A stretch of DNA of 64,000 bases, from NCBI RefSeq assembly GCF_030252345.1, contig NZ_CP126980.1, positions 7,455,501 through 7,519,500 on the forward strand, written 5' to 3'. The notes under the pieces are model-generated. The model saw only the letters and a program-made list of their open reading frames with translations. It was not told the DNA's origin and ran no database searches. Position numbers and translations under genes: made by a program. Source of the DNA: Actinoplanes oblitus (GTDB lineage Bacteria > Actinomycetota > Actinomycetes > Mycobacteriales > Micromonosporaceae). Shown piece after piece: positions 55,038 through 63,829 of this stretch. Positions within the stretch are counted from its first letter, which is position 1, and the number at the start of each line of letters is the position of its first letter.

Positions 55038-56647
55038 GAGTACACCTCCTCCTGCTGCCGGGTACGCCGGAAGCTGATCGTGGAGACCACCGCGACGATC
55101 AGGAAGATGAAGATCGAGATCGCGGCGGCGAAGCCGTACTGGGCGCCCGAGGCGCCGAAGGCCAACCGGTAGGTGTACGTGATCAGCAGATCGGTGGCAC
55201 CGTTGGTGAGGTTGTCCGCCGGGAACGGCGCGCCCTCGGTGGTCAGCCAGATCGCGTTGAAGTTGTTGAAGTTGAACGCGAACGACGAGATCAGCAGCGG
55301 GGTCAGGGCGATCATCAGCAGCGGCAGGGTGACCGCCCGGAAGCCCTTCCAGGCGCCCGCGCCGTCCACCTTGGTGGCGTCCACCAGTTCGCCCGGGATC
55401 GCCTGCAACGCGCCGGTGCAGACCAGGAACATGTACGGGTAGCCGAGCCACAGCTGCACCAGAATCACCGCGATCCGGGCGGTCATGGCGCCGCCGAACC
55501 AGTTGGTGTGTATGCCCAGCAGGTTGTTGATCAGCCCGAAGTCGGTGTTGAACATGTCCCGCCAGACCAGGAGCATCGCGAACGACGGCATGGCGTACGG
55601 GAGCACGAGCAGGACCCGGTAGAGGTTGCGGAACCGGACCCGGCTGGAGTGCAGCGCCACCGCGATGAACATGCCGAGCAGGAACGTGAAACCGGTGGAG
55701 CAGATCGCGAAGATGAAGTTCCACACCAGGGTGCCCAGGAACGGACCGGCGATGCTGTCGTCGGTGAGCGCCCGGGTGAAGTTCGCGAAGCCGACGTTGA
55801 CCTTCCAGCCCTGGGCCAGCTTCTCGCCGTCGGCGGCCACGAACGAGCCGATGCCGTCGTCGGCCTTCCACGTCTTGCCGCTGGTGGTGTCCCGGATGCT
55901 GTCGGTCGCGGCGTCGTACGCCCGGCCGGCCTTGCCCTCGTAGGCACGGGACAGCCCGGTGGAGCGGATCGCGCCACCGGCGGTCGGCACCGCGAACTCG
56001 GTGATCTCCTTGCTCCGGGCACTGGCCTGGCCGACGGTGAGCACGGTGTAACCCCGGGCCGCGGTGACCTTGCCGGACGAGGTGACGGTGACGTCGCCGG
56101 CCGGCAGCTGCTTGAGTCCGGAGCCGTCACCGGCGGAGACCTTCTTGGTGGCCGGGTCGGTGATCAGGAACACGAGTCCGCCGGTGGCCGGGTCGCCGGT
56201 GGTGGCGATGGAGAGGGCGTACTCGGTGGAGCCGGGCACCTGGGTGACCGACGCGGTCTGGATGGCGACGACCGCGTCCTGCTTGCTGCCCCGGTGCCCG
56301 TCACCGAAGTTGGTGAACGCCGTGCCGGCCGTGTAGAGCACCGGGAACAGCTGGAAGATCACCAGGAAGACGGTGCCGGGCAGCAGGTACTTCGCCGGGA
56401 TGTGCCGCGGCGTCAGGTAGGCGTAGAGCAGCAGCGCGGTGGCCGCGACCAGGATGCCGAGGCCCACCCAGTGCTCGTCCTGGGCGAGCGGGAACGCCGC
56501 CCACACCGCGAACGACACCAGCAGGCCGAGCAGCACGATCTTGACGGCGAGACCGGCCACGCTGGTGCCGCGCTCGCGCCGGTTCGCCGGCTCGGGATCG
56601 GAGGCGGGGAGGGCCCGCGTCGCGGGCCCTCCGAGCTGCGTCGTCAT
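55034..56647 (-). CDS. malF: maltodextrin ABC transporter permease MalF
   Basis: 537 residues. Three or more N-terminal helices, then a large extracytoplasmic domain (about residues 110-285, as in enterobacterial MalF P2), and the conserved permease core with EAA loop GELVDATKVDGAGAWKGFRAV. MalF-type length and the big loop set it apart from generic sugar permeases. ATG at 56647 shares one base with the malE stop (TAATG). The role is uptake of maltose and maltodextrins with MalE and MalG. Confidence 0.95.
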   Translation of the reverse strand: MTTQLGGPATRALPASDPEPANRRERGTSVAGLAVKIVLLGLLVSFAVWAAFPLAQDEHWVGLGILVAATALLLYAYLTPRHIPAKYLLPGTVFLVIFQLFPVLYTAGTAFTNFGDGHRGSKQDAVVAIQTASVTQVPGSTEYALSIATTGDPATGGLVFLITDPATKKVSAGDGSGLKQLPAGDVTVTSSGKVTAARGYTVLTVGQASARSKEITEFAVPTAGGAIRSTGLSRAYEGKAGRAYDAATDSIRDTTSGKTWKADDGIGSFVAADGEKLAQGWKVNVGFANFTRALTDDSIAGPFLGTLVWNFIFAICSTGFTFLLGMFIAVALHSSRVRFRNLYRVLLVLPYAMPSFAMLLVWRDMFNTDFGLINNLLGIHTNWFGGAMTARIAVILVQLWLGYPYMFLVCTGALQAIPGELVDATKVDGAGAWKGFRAVTLPLLMIALTPLLISSFAFNFNNFNAIWLTTEGAPFPADNLTNGATDLLITYTYRLAFGASGAQYGFAAAISIFIFLIVAVVSTISFRRTRQQEEVYS

Positions 56648-57900
56648 TACTTGATCTGCGACGAGATCGTCTTGCCGGCGGCGGTGATGGTCTTCTCCGG
56701 GTCGGCCCCGCCGATGACGGCGGACTCGGCCTTGCCGAACGGGTCCCAGATGGCGGCCATGGCCGGGATGGCGGGCAGCGGCACGGCGTTCTCACCGGCG
56801 GTGACCCACTTCTCCAGGTCCGGATCGGAGCCCTTGACCTGGTCCAGGGCGGCGGTCAGCGCCGGCGGCCGGGGCTCGGCGTTGTAGAGCGCGACGGCCA
56901 GGTCCGGGGTGGTCACGTAGTTGGTGACGAACTCCTGCGCCAGTGCCTTGTTCTTGCCCTTCGCGGCGACGTAGAAGGTCTGCACGCCGAGGAACGGGGT
57001 GGCGGTCTTGCCACCGGCGAAGCCCGGGACGGCGGTGATGTCGTACTTGAGGTTCGCCTTCTTCACGTCGGTGACGGCCCACGGGCCGGAGACGAGGTAG
57101 GCGCACTTCTTGCCGGTGAAGGTGGCGATCGAGTTCTGGTCGCTGATCGAGCGCTTGAGCGCGCCGTCACCCTTCTCGCCCAGCGCGGCCAGCTTCTTGA
57201 ACGCCGCGATCGACTCCGGCTTGCCGACGCCGAGGTCCTTGGGGTCGTAGTCGCCCTGCGCGTTGGTGCCGAACAGGTAACCGCCGGCCGAGCTGTACAG
57301 CGGGTACGAGTGGTACGCGTCGCCGTTCTGGCCGACCTGCAGGCAGAGGATCTCCGAGACCTTCTTCGCCGCCTTGAGCTTCTTGCCCTCCTTGACCAGG
57401 TCCTCGATGGTCGCCGGGGCGGCCGGGGCCAGCTCGGTGTTGCGGATCAGGCCGAGGTTCTCGGTCGCGTACGGCACGCCGTAGGTCTGCCCGTTGAAGG
57501 TGACCGCCTTGATGGCGTTCGCCGCGATGCCGCTCTTCTGCTCCGCGGTCAGCTGCACCGGGTCGATGGCGCCGTTCTGCACCAGGTTGCCGATCCAGTC
57601 GTGCGCGCCGACCATCACGTCCGGGCCGCTGCCCTGCTGGGAAGCGGTCAGGAAGGTGGTCTGCTGGTCCTTGGAGATGGCCTGGACCTTGACCGTCACG
57701 CCGTTCTCCTTGCCGAACTTCTCGGCGAACGGCTTGAGGGCGGCGGAGCGCTTGTCGTCGGCCCAGATCACCAGCTCACCGGTGGCGGCGCTGGCCTGCG
57801 GCCCGGCGGTGGTGCTGTCTTCCTTCTTGTCGCCACAGGCGGCGACGCCGACCAGGCAGAGCAGGCTTGCCGCGATCACTCCGGCGGTGCGGATGCGCAT
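56647..57900 (-). CDS. malE: maltodextrin-binding lipoprotein MalE
   Basis: 417 residues. Lipoprotein signal with lipobox VGVAAC (Cys 22), then a cluster 1 solute-binding protein: LVIWADDKRSAALKPFAEKF, GSGPDVMVGAHDWIG, GVPYATENLGLIRNTEL, KKCAYLVSGPWAV and GFAGGKTATPFLGVQTFYV match maltose-binding proteins. It is the first gene of the operon; GGGAGC lies just upstream of ATG 57900. Regulation by the divergent LacI-type protein is expected through CTTGCAG operators at 58015-58047. Confidence 0.95.
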   Translation of the reverse strand: MRIRTAGVIAASLLCLVGVAACGDKKEDSTTAGPQASAATGELVIWADDKRSAALKPFAEKFGKENGVTVKVQAISKDQQTTFLTASQQGSGPDVMVGAHDWIGNLVQNGAIDPVQLTAEQKSGIAANAIKAVTFNGQTYGVPYATENLGLIRNTELAPAAPATIEDLVKEGKKLKAAKKVSEILCLQVGQNGDAYHSYPLYSSAGGYLFGTNAQGDYDPKDLGVGKPESIAAFKKLAALGEKGDGALKRSISDQNSIATFTGKKCAYLVSGPWAVTDVKKANLKYDITAVPGFAGGKTATPFLGVQTFYVAAKGKNKALAQEFVTNYVTTPDLAVALYNAEPRPPALTAALDQVKGSDPDLEKWVTAGENAVPLPAIPAMAAIWDPFGKAESAVIGGADPEKTITAAGKTISSQIK

Positions 57901-58014
57901 GGAAAGCTCCCGTTCTTATACGGATTTAGCGCGAGAAAAGGGGTGTCCTGAGCGCGGCCCATGGCTCGGCGCTCACAAGATCGGTAAGGTGTCGTCCTTG
58001 TTGCCGGGACGTTA

Positions 58015-58047
58015 GCAAGCTCTTGCAGTCAATGGAAGGGCTTGCAG
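58015..58047. promoter_or_regulatory. LacI/MalR-type operators in the divergent malE-regulator promoter
   Basis: GCAAG-CT-CTTGC (58015-58026) is a palindrome. CTTGCAG occurs at 58022 and again at 58041, 19 bases apart, as direct repeats. I recall CTTGCAG repeats as the MalR target in Streptomyces. The cluster lies about 115 bases before malE and 40 bases before the regulator gene, so one site set can repress both. Confidence 0.6.
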
Positions 58048-58085
58048 AGCGATGCCCGGTAACAGCTCGGCACTACAGTGACAAC

Positions 58086-59135
58086 ATGCGTGCACGGATG
58101 GCGGACATCGCCCGTCAAGCCCAGGTCAGCGAGGCGACGGTCTCTCGCGTCATCAACGACCGCCCCGGCGTCTCCGCGGAGACCAGGCAGGCGGTGCTGA
58201 CCGCCCTCGACGTGCTCGGCTACGAGCGCCCCGAGCGGCTGCGCAAACGCAGCGCCGGTCTGGTCGGCCTGGTGGTGCCCGAGTTGGACAATCCCATCTT
58301 CCCGGCGTTCGCGCAGGTCATCGAGTCGACGCTGGCTCAGTCCGGGTACACGCCGGTGCTCTGCACGCAGTCACCCGGCGGCGTCACCGAGGACGAGTAC
58401 GTCGAGATGCTGCTGGACCGCCAGGTCTCCGGCATCGTGTTCGTCTCCGGCCTGCACGCCGACACCACCGCCGACCCGGAACGCTACCTGCGGCTGCTCG
58501 CCCGGCCGCTGCCGATCGTGCTGGTCAACGGGCACACCGACGGCATCGACGCACCGTTCGTCTCGTGCGACGAGCAGCTCTCCGGCGATCTGGCGGTGGG
58601 ACACCTCGCGTCGCTCGGGCACCGCCGGATCGGGATGATCTCCGGTCCTCACCGGTTCAGCCCGGTGCAGCGCAAACTCGCCGGCTATCGGGCCGCCATC
58701 CAGCGCGAGCTCGGGGTGCCGGCGTCCGAGGTGGACGATCTCGTGGAGCTGACACTGTTCGGCGTGGAGGGCGGCGAGGTGGCCGCGGAACGCCTGCTGA
58801 ACAAGGGCGTCACCGGCATCATCTGCGGTTCCGACCTGATGGCACTGGGCGCGATCCGTGCCGCGCGGCGCCGCGGGATGGACGTGCCGGGCGAGGTGTC
58901 GATCATCGGGTTCGACGACTCGCCGCTGATGGCTTTCACCGACCCGCCGCTGACCACCCTGCGCCAGCCGGTGGCGGCGATGGCGGTGGCCGCCGTCCGG
59001 TCCCTGGTCGACGACATCAACGGGCACGGTTCGCCCAGGTCGGAGTACCTTTTCCGGCCGGAGCTGGTGGTCCGCAACTCGACGGCGATGGCCCCGGCCC
59101 GCCGCAAGCTGACCGCTGACATCTCCGCCGCCTGA
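58086..59135 (+). CDS. malR: LacI-family regulator of the maltodextrin operon
   Basis: 349 residues. HTH with hinge: MADIARQAQVSEATVSRVINDRPGVSAETRQAVLTALDVLGYERPE. The effector domain has periplasmic-binding features (LVGLVVPELDNPIFPAFAQVIE, GHRRIGMISGP, FDDSPLMAFTDPPLTTLRQP). The start ATG 58086 is chosen because TACAGT (58074-58079) lies 6 bases before it, suggesting a leaderless transcript, and because the HTH begins four codons in. Upstream in-frame ATGs would add 21 unrelated residues. Divergent from malE; the ligand is presumably maltose or a maltodextrin. Confidence 0.9.
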   Translation: MRARMADIARQAQVSEATVSRVINDRPGVSAETRQAVLTALDVLGYERPERLRKRSAGLVGLVVPELDNPIFPAFAQVIESTLAQSGYTPVLCTQSPGGVTEDEYVEMLLDRQVSGIVFVSGLHADTTADPERYLRLLARPLPIVLVNGHTDGIDAPFVSCDEQLSGDLAVGHLASLGHRRIGMISGPHRFSPVQRKLAGYRAAIQRELGVPASEVDDLVELTLFGVEGGEVAAERLLNKGVTGIICGSDLMALGAIRAARRRGMDVPGEVSIIGFDDSPLMAFTDPPLTTLRQPVAAMAVAAVRSLVDDINGHGSPRSEYLFRPELVVRNSTAMAPARRKLTADISAA

Positions 59136-59145
59136 CGAAACCTGC

Positions 59146-59159
59146 TGCAAGTTCTTGCA
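59146..59159. promoter_or_regulatory. extra MalR-like operator downstream of malR
   Basis: TGCAAG-TT-CTTGCA, the same GCAAG-N2-CTTGC pattern as the site upstream of malR, starts 10 bases after the malR stop codon. No promoter or gene start is adjacent. Confidence 0.45.
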
Positions 59160-59394
59160 CGATCGGGCGGCGCAACCCGCTCGTTCGCTCAAGAGAGCGT
59201 GTTCTCCGCCTCGTTCGAGCGGCCGGTCTTGCGCAGCTGAGGCGGGCTCGGTGGCGGGCATCGCGAGGCTCGTGACCGGCACGGGCAGGCTCGGTAAGAA
59301 CCGGCATGCCCGCCACCTCTCCGAATGCACCGACCGCAACGTCGTCACTACGCAGCGCGCGCAAATCCCTGCTTTCCCGGCGGCATCGCCGATC

Positions 59395-59410
59395 AGTGAT
59401 ACACATCACA
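59395..59410. promoter_or_regulatory. CRP-like palindrome
   Basis: AGTGA-TACACA-TCACA matches TGTGA-N6-TCACA at 9 of 10 bases. It is followed within 8 bases by the 12-bp palindrome TTAACCGGTTAA. No annotated start lies downstream on either strand within 110 bases. Confidence 0.4.
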
Positions 59411-59528
59411 TTTTTTCTTAACCGGTTAACCAGCGGAGCGCGTCGGGCTTGCTTTCGCGGCGTCGGCGGACGGGCGGCTGCCGGGTCCTTGCAGGGTTCG
59501 GCTGGGGCGGTCACGACGACGACGCCGA

Positions 59529-60095
59529 TCACCGAACCGGTCCAGTCCCCTCCCCGAGCCGCTTGCGCTCGACGATGCTCGTCGCGGTGACCACACTCAT
59601 CGGCGGCACGTCCTTCGCGACGACAGCACCCGCCCCGACGACCGAGCCGCGCCCGATCGTCACCCCCGGAGTGATGGTGGCCGCCGCCCCGATCCACACG
59701 TCGTCCCCGATCACGATCGGCGCATGCGTGATGAAGTCGTACCGCTCGTCGACCTCCACCGGATGCCCGGCGGTGCTCAGCGTCACCCGCGGCCCGATCA
59801 TCACCCGGTCCCCGATGGTGATACCGCCGTAGTCGAGGAAGAAGCACCCCTGATTGATGAACACCCGCTCGCCGAACGTCGCACCCAGCCCGTAGTCGCA
59901 GTGGAACGGCGGCAGGATCGACAGCGACTCGGGAACCGCGCCGCCGAAGATCTCGCCCAGCACCGCCCGCCGCGCGTCGAGATCGTCGAACGGCAGCGCG
60001 TTGAGCCGCGCGGACAGACTCATGGCCCGCTGCACACGCTGCGCGAAAAGCCGCGACTCGGGCGTCCGGGTAGGTAGCCGTTGCTCGTTACGCAC
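59529..60095 (-). CDS. maltose/galactoside O-acetyltransferase family protein
   Basis: 188 residues. N-terminal Maa-type helical cap (RLFAQRVQRAMSLSARLNAL), then left-handed beta-helix hexapeptide repeats: GERVFINQGCFFLDYGGITI, IGPRVTLSTAGHPV (catalytic His in TAGHPV), APIVIGDDVWIGAAATITPG and VVGAGAVVAKDVP. Transfers acetyl from acetyl-CoA to sugars. GTG at 60095 (VRNEQRLPTRTPES) is preferred to 60116. It faces the maltodextrin regulator across a gene-free gap, a fitting but unproven link. Confidence 0.92.
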   Translation of the reverse strand: MRNEQRLPTRTPESRLFAQRVQRAMSLSARLNALPFDDLDARRAVLGEIFGGAVPESLSILPPFHCDYGLGATFGERVFINQGCFFLDYGGITIGDRVMIGPRVTLSTAGHPVEVDERYDFITHAPIVIGDDVWIGAAATITPGVTIGRGSVVGAGAVVAKDVPPMSVVTATSIVERKRLGEGTGPVR

Positions 60096-60132
60096 GCCCC
60101 GATGGTGGCACGCCACGACATCATCGGATCCG

Positions 60133-63100
60133 CTAGGTGATCGTGCCGGTCTGCACCCGCTCCCGCAGTTCCATCACCCGTTCCCGGCTGGACCCGGCGA
60201 GCCAGCGCAGCTTGGTGCGCGAGGTGCCCGGCAGGCGCAACCAGTCCACGAACCGGTCGTCGCCGAACGGGGGCTCGTTCTCCCAGATCGTCGGCGGAAC
60301 CCGCCACCGGACACCGGACGGCATGATCCGGGTCAGGTGGTCCAGCGCGTGGTCGAGGTTCACCAGCGTGGCACCCATCGGAACCAGAACCGCCGGGTCG
60401 CGCCGGGCCCGGTCGTCGAGATCCTCGAAGAGCCGTCGCAGGCCCCAGCCGGTCCGGATCTCGGTCAGCGCGCCGAGCAGGTCGGCATCGTCCACCTTCC
60501 GCGCCGGCCGGCCGCGCCACCGGGTCAGCCACCGCTGGTCATGCAGCCAGTCCCCGGCCAGGCCGTACGCGAACGCCACCGCCGCCAGCGACAGCAGCAC
60601 CACGATGACCGCCACCCGGGCGGAGTGCTCGGCGGCTCCCGAGAGGCGCAGAACGCCCGCCTCCCTCTGATCGCCGACCACCGCCGCGACCACGAGCACC
60701 AGCGAGGCGATGCCGAACGCAGCCGCCCGGCTCCCGGACAGCTGAACGCTGTCGAGGCGCCGCCGCAGGAGCGCTCCGAGAGGCCGGCGCATCCGGAGCA
60801 GAGCGGTGTCGGCGGGCGTGCCGGCGATGTGCACCACCGCCGCCACGATCGGCCACAACGGGAGCAGGGCCAGGACGAGATGGCCGAGATGCCGCACGGC
60901 GCTCCGCGGAGCGAGGAAGAGCCAAGCCGCAACCGTGGTCGTGGCTTCGCCCACGGCGACACAGAACACGATCGAGGCCGTGAGAAGAAGCAGGTAGCCG
61001 ACCAGCGGGGCAACTGTCGGTGGCATCGGCGAACCGTGGACCGCGCCGGCCCAGAGCAGGGCGACGACGAACAGGACGGCGAAGATCACGCCGAGGCCGG
61101 CAAACCCGGAGAGGAACCAACCGATCGCGTAGAGACCGAACACCGCGGCGGTGACCTCGCTGATCAGGCGAAGTCCGCCCAGCCAGGACGGCAGGCCGTC
61201 GGCCGCTCCCACGCTCCAGTTCCGCTCCAGGTCGAGGATCTGGTTGATCAGGAGGAAGTGCACCGTCTCGTCCGGGAACGGCGGCAGGTCGAGGCGCACC
61301 ACCTGGTCGAGCGCTTTCCTGCGGAGCACCGTGATCGTCTCCCGGACCAGCGTCCTGCCGATCGCCCACTGGGCCAGCCAGTCCGGCACCAGGGCGAGCA
61401 CGTCCAGGGCGAGTGATCGGTCGTACGCGGTGCCGGCCACGAAGGCCCCGATCACCAGCCGGCCGACCGTGTCCCCGAGCGATCCGGGCAGCTCGGCCTG
61501 CCGCGGCTGGCCGGCGGCGAGCATCCGGACCAGCGGGACGCTCGCCGGCGGCCATTCGAACCGGGCGACCCGGCGCGCGGTCATCCGTGCCGGGTCGCCG
61601 AACCGCACGATCTCCGGCAGCCCCGTCATCCCGGCCAGCGTCTCGGCGAGCATCCGCTCCGCCGCTGTCAGGATCGCGGCGCGCTGCCCGGCGGTGCCGT
61701 TGCGCAGCAGGAGCGGAACCACACCCTCCCAGCGGTGACCGGCCAGCATCTCGCCCGGCGCCAGCAGGCCCGGCTCGGCCAGCAGCAGGCCGGCCGCCAG
61801 CAGTTCCTGGATCGACCGGTGCGCGAAGGTGAACGCCTTGAGCGGACCGGCCCCGCCGGTGTCCGGAACCGTGCGGAGCAGGCGAGCCTGCTCCAAGGTC
61901 TGCACCGCCGCGTGCAGCTCGGGCCCGGACGCGAACTCCCGCTTCGCCATCTCGGCGTCGACTCGGGCCCAGTTCCAGCCGGTCGGCGCGTCCAGCAGGG
62001 TGAGGCAGAAGGCCAGTTGCTGAGCCACCCGGACGACGCCGGCCGCCACCGGTTCGCGGCCGCCGAGGATCCGCACGACGCGCGCGTGCACCGCCTGATG
62101 CGTGACCCCGAAGACGCCGCCGTCCAGGGCCGCGGAGTCAGTGTCCCTGATGTATCCGCAGATCAGGCGCAAGGTCAGCGGATTCTCCGCGAGCCGCCGC
62201 AGGCCGGGGTCCGCGGACAGGCGTTTGCTCAGTGTCCGCCGCGGCTGTCGCTGCGGGATCAGCGCCTTCATCAGTGACCGCTGGTTCTTCGGGCTGAGCG
62301 GGTTGATGGTGATCAGCCGGGACGAGGTGATCGCGCTCGGCTCGGCGAAGTCGCGGCTGGCGATCACGGCGTGCGAGTTCGGCAGGCTGTCCACGAGACG
62401 GCGGATCGCGGTCAGGTGCTCCTCGGCCGTGCGGGCCACGTCCGTCGAGTCCAGCAACGCCGGAATCTCGTCGAACGAGTCGAACAGGAAGAGCCAGCCG
62501 ACCACCTCCCGGTGTTCCCGGAAGTACTGCAGCACCTTTCCGCGCAGGAACGAGTCGCCCCTGCCGAGCAGCCCGGCCAGGAACTCCCGGTACGAATTCG
62601 CCTCCACCGGACCCGCATCGGTGACGAAGAAGCGCAGGTCCACGTAGACCGGGATGACGCGCCCCTGAGCCGGACGCCGCCCCCGGGGCATCCCGCGCCG
62701 GGCGAGCCCGCGCAGCCCGTACGTCTTGCCGGCGCCGGCCGGTCCGCGGACCAGGGTGAGCTGGCCGGCGCCACGCCAGCGGGCCCGCAACAGCCGGGAC
62801 AGCCGGATCCGGCGTTCCTTCCGGCCGATCCGGCTGGTCGCGTCCACGTCGACACCCGGCTCCGAGGCGTCGGTCCCGGCATCCTCGACCAGGTCTCCGG
62901 CCGCCTTGATCATCTGAAGGACGTCGTGGTCGACGATGGTCCGGGGGATCCGGCGCAGCCGGCGGACGCCGATCAGCAGGAGGGGAAGGGCGACGAGCGC
63001 GGCGGCACCCCGTTCCCACGGGTCCAGTCGGTGCCCGGGTATCGCGTTCAGTGCCGAGACGACGAGCACTCCACCCGCGCAGAGCACCGCGAGCCAGCTG

Positions 63101-63207
63101 ACGACCCGGCGGAAGGACCGGGGCCACTCATTGGCGTGTCCGAGCGTGTCGAAGAGCAGCGAAGCGGTCGACACCGCCAGCGCGGCGACGTCCAGGGCAT
63201 TCTCCAT
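60133..63207 (-). CDS. membrane-embedded NACHT-domain NTPase
   Basis: 1,024 residues. Two N-terminal helices (about 38-58 and 64-82), a NACHT/STAND ATPase (Walker A TLVRGPAGAGKTYGLRGLA near residue 154, Walker B WLFLFDSFDEIPALL near 242, sensor SHAVIASRDFAEP), a helical region (NPLTLRLICGYI, FAHRSIQELLAAGLLL), then about six to eight membrane helices (about 690-885) and a soluble C-terminus. STAND NTPases sense a signal and oligomerise; bacterial NACHT proteins include antiphage defence factors. No separate effector domain is visible. ATG at 63207 with GGAGGATC upstream. The gene ends 37 bases from the acetyltransferase start. Confidence 0.88.
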   Translation of the reverse strand: MENALDVAALAVSTASLLFDTLGHANEWPRSFRRVVSWLAVLCAGGVLVVSALNAIPGHRLDPWERGAAALVALPLLLIGVRRLRRIPRTIVDHDVLQMIKAAGDLVEDAGTDASEPGVDVDATSRIGRKERRIRLSRLLRARWRGAGQLTLVRGPAGAGKTYGLRGLARRGMPRGRRPAQGRVIPVYVDLRFFVTDAGPVEANSYREFLAGLLGRGDSFLRGKVLQYFREHREVVGWLFLFDSFDEIPALLDSTDVARTAEEHLTAIRRLVDSLPNSHAVIASRDFAEPSAITSSRLITINPLSPKNQRSLMKALIPQRQPRRTLSKRLSADPGLRRLAENPLTLRLICGYIRDTDSAALDGGVFGVTHQAVHARVVRILGGREPVAAGVVRVAQQLAFCLTLLDAPTGWNWARVDAEMAKREFASGPELHAAVQTLEQARLLRTVPDTGGAGPLKAFTFAHRSIQELLAAGLLLAEPGLLAPGEMLAGHRWEGVVPLLLRNGTAGQRAAILTAAERMLAETLAGMTGLPEIVRFGDPARMTARRVARFEWPPASVPLVRMLAAGQPRQAELPGSLGDTVGRLVIGAFVAGTAYDRSLALDVLALVPDWLAQWAIGRTLVRETITVLRRKALDQVVRLDLPPFPDETVHFLLINQILDLERNWSVGAADGLPSWLGGLRLISEVTAAVFGLYAIGWFLSGFAGLGVIFAVLFVVALLWAGAVHGSPMPPTVAPLVGYLLLLTASIVFCVAVGEATTTVAAWLFLAPRSAVRHLGHLVLALLPLWPIVAAVVHIAGTPADTALLRMRRPLGALLRRRLDSVQLSGSRAAAFGIASLVLVVAAVVGDQREAGVLRLSGAAEHSARVAVIVVLLSLAAVAFAYGLAGDWLHDQRWLTRWRGRPARKVDDADLLGALTEIRTGWGLRRLFEDLDDRARRDPAVLVPMGATLVNLDHALDHLTRIMPSGVRWRVPPTIWENEPPFGDDRFVDWLRLPGTSRTKLRWLAGSSRERVMELRERVQTGTIT

Positions 63208-63312
63208 ACGAGATCCTCCGGCTCGCGAATGCCCTCCACTTGAGGCCACCGCGGAAGTCCCGTCAACCCCGCTGCCCGCATCGGACACGGGGGCGCCTCG
63301 CCCGGCCGCTTC

Positions 63313-63384
63313 GGCCCGGCGTCCGGCCCGGCGTCCGGCCCGGCGTCCGGCCCGGCGTCCGGCCCGGCGTCCGGCCCGGCGTCC
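63313..63384. repeat. 6 x 12-bp perfect tandem repeat upstream of the NACHT gene
   Basis: Six exact copies of GGCCCGGCGTCC, in the 241-base spacer between the small membrane protein stop and the NACHT start. A spurious frame over it gives repeated AGPD. It may affect transcription or simply be a slippage-prone array. Confidence 0.93.
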
Positions 63385-63448
63385 GGCTCGGCGGCGATGG
63401 CCCGGCCCGCCGGACCGCGGCCGGCCGGCACCCCGGCACGGGTGGCCG

Positions 63449-63829
63449 TCAGCGCCGCCGGAGCAGGACGGCCGCCACGACGACCGGGACCATGCAGACG
63501 GTCTGCAGGGCGGCGTACCAGAGCGGGCAGACGCCGGGGATCAGGTCGACGCCGACGACGGCGATCGGCAGGACGACGGTGAGCGTGCGGAGGCGGTCGA
63601 GGGCCTTGGCGTTGCCCCGGCCGGCGGCGGTGGCCATCCGATAGAGCAGGACGGCGACGATCGGGAGCAGGACGCCGCGGATCCACATGAACGTGTTGAC
63701 CGGCTGACCGTGGGCCGCGACGGCGGCCAGGCCGGTGAGGGCGATGCCGCTCAGGACGGTGTAGGCCTTGAGGCTGGTCGCGGTCTTGTCGAGGCTGGTG
63801 GCGGCCGGGCGGTTCATCGTGATGTCCAT
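63449..63829 (-). CDS. small integral membrane protein, unknown
   Basis: 126 residues with four likely membrane helices (about 22-40, 46-64, 78-96 and 102-122). The last loop has a Cys (GVCPLWYAALQTVCMV) and the protein ends in LLRRR. No family recognised. ATG at 63829 is chosen because minus-strand TAGCGT (63837-63842) lies 7 bases upstream with no Shine-Dalgarno, suggesting a leaderless mRNA; ATG 63817 is an alternative. It precedes the NACHT gene on the same strand, separated by the 12-bp repeats. Confidence 0.75.
   Translation of the reverse strand: MDITMNRPAATSLDKTATSLKAYTVLSGIALTGLAAVAAHGQPVNTFMWIRGVLLPIVAVLLYRMATAAGRGNAKALDRLRTLTVVLPIAVVGVDLIPGVCPLWYAALQTVCMVPVVVAAVLLRRR

Larger units (their letters stand above)
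59136..59528. other. gene-free gap between malR and the acetyltransferase gene
   Basis: 393 bases between convergent genes. No credible coding region on either strand. It contains a second regulator-like palindrome (59146-59159), a CRP-like site (59395-59410), a T-rich run and the palindrome TTAACCGGTTAA (59418-59429). The small stem CGCTC-AAGA-GAGCG (59186-59199) may be a weak terminator. Confidence 0.6.

Noticed and set aside
59017..59847. Minus-strand open frame across malR end and the gap
   Set aside because: It is antisense to the malR 3' end and the acetyltransferase in another frame. Its Arg/Gly-rich composition is typical of shadow frames in high-GC DNA.
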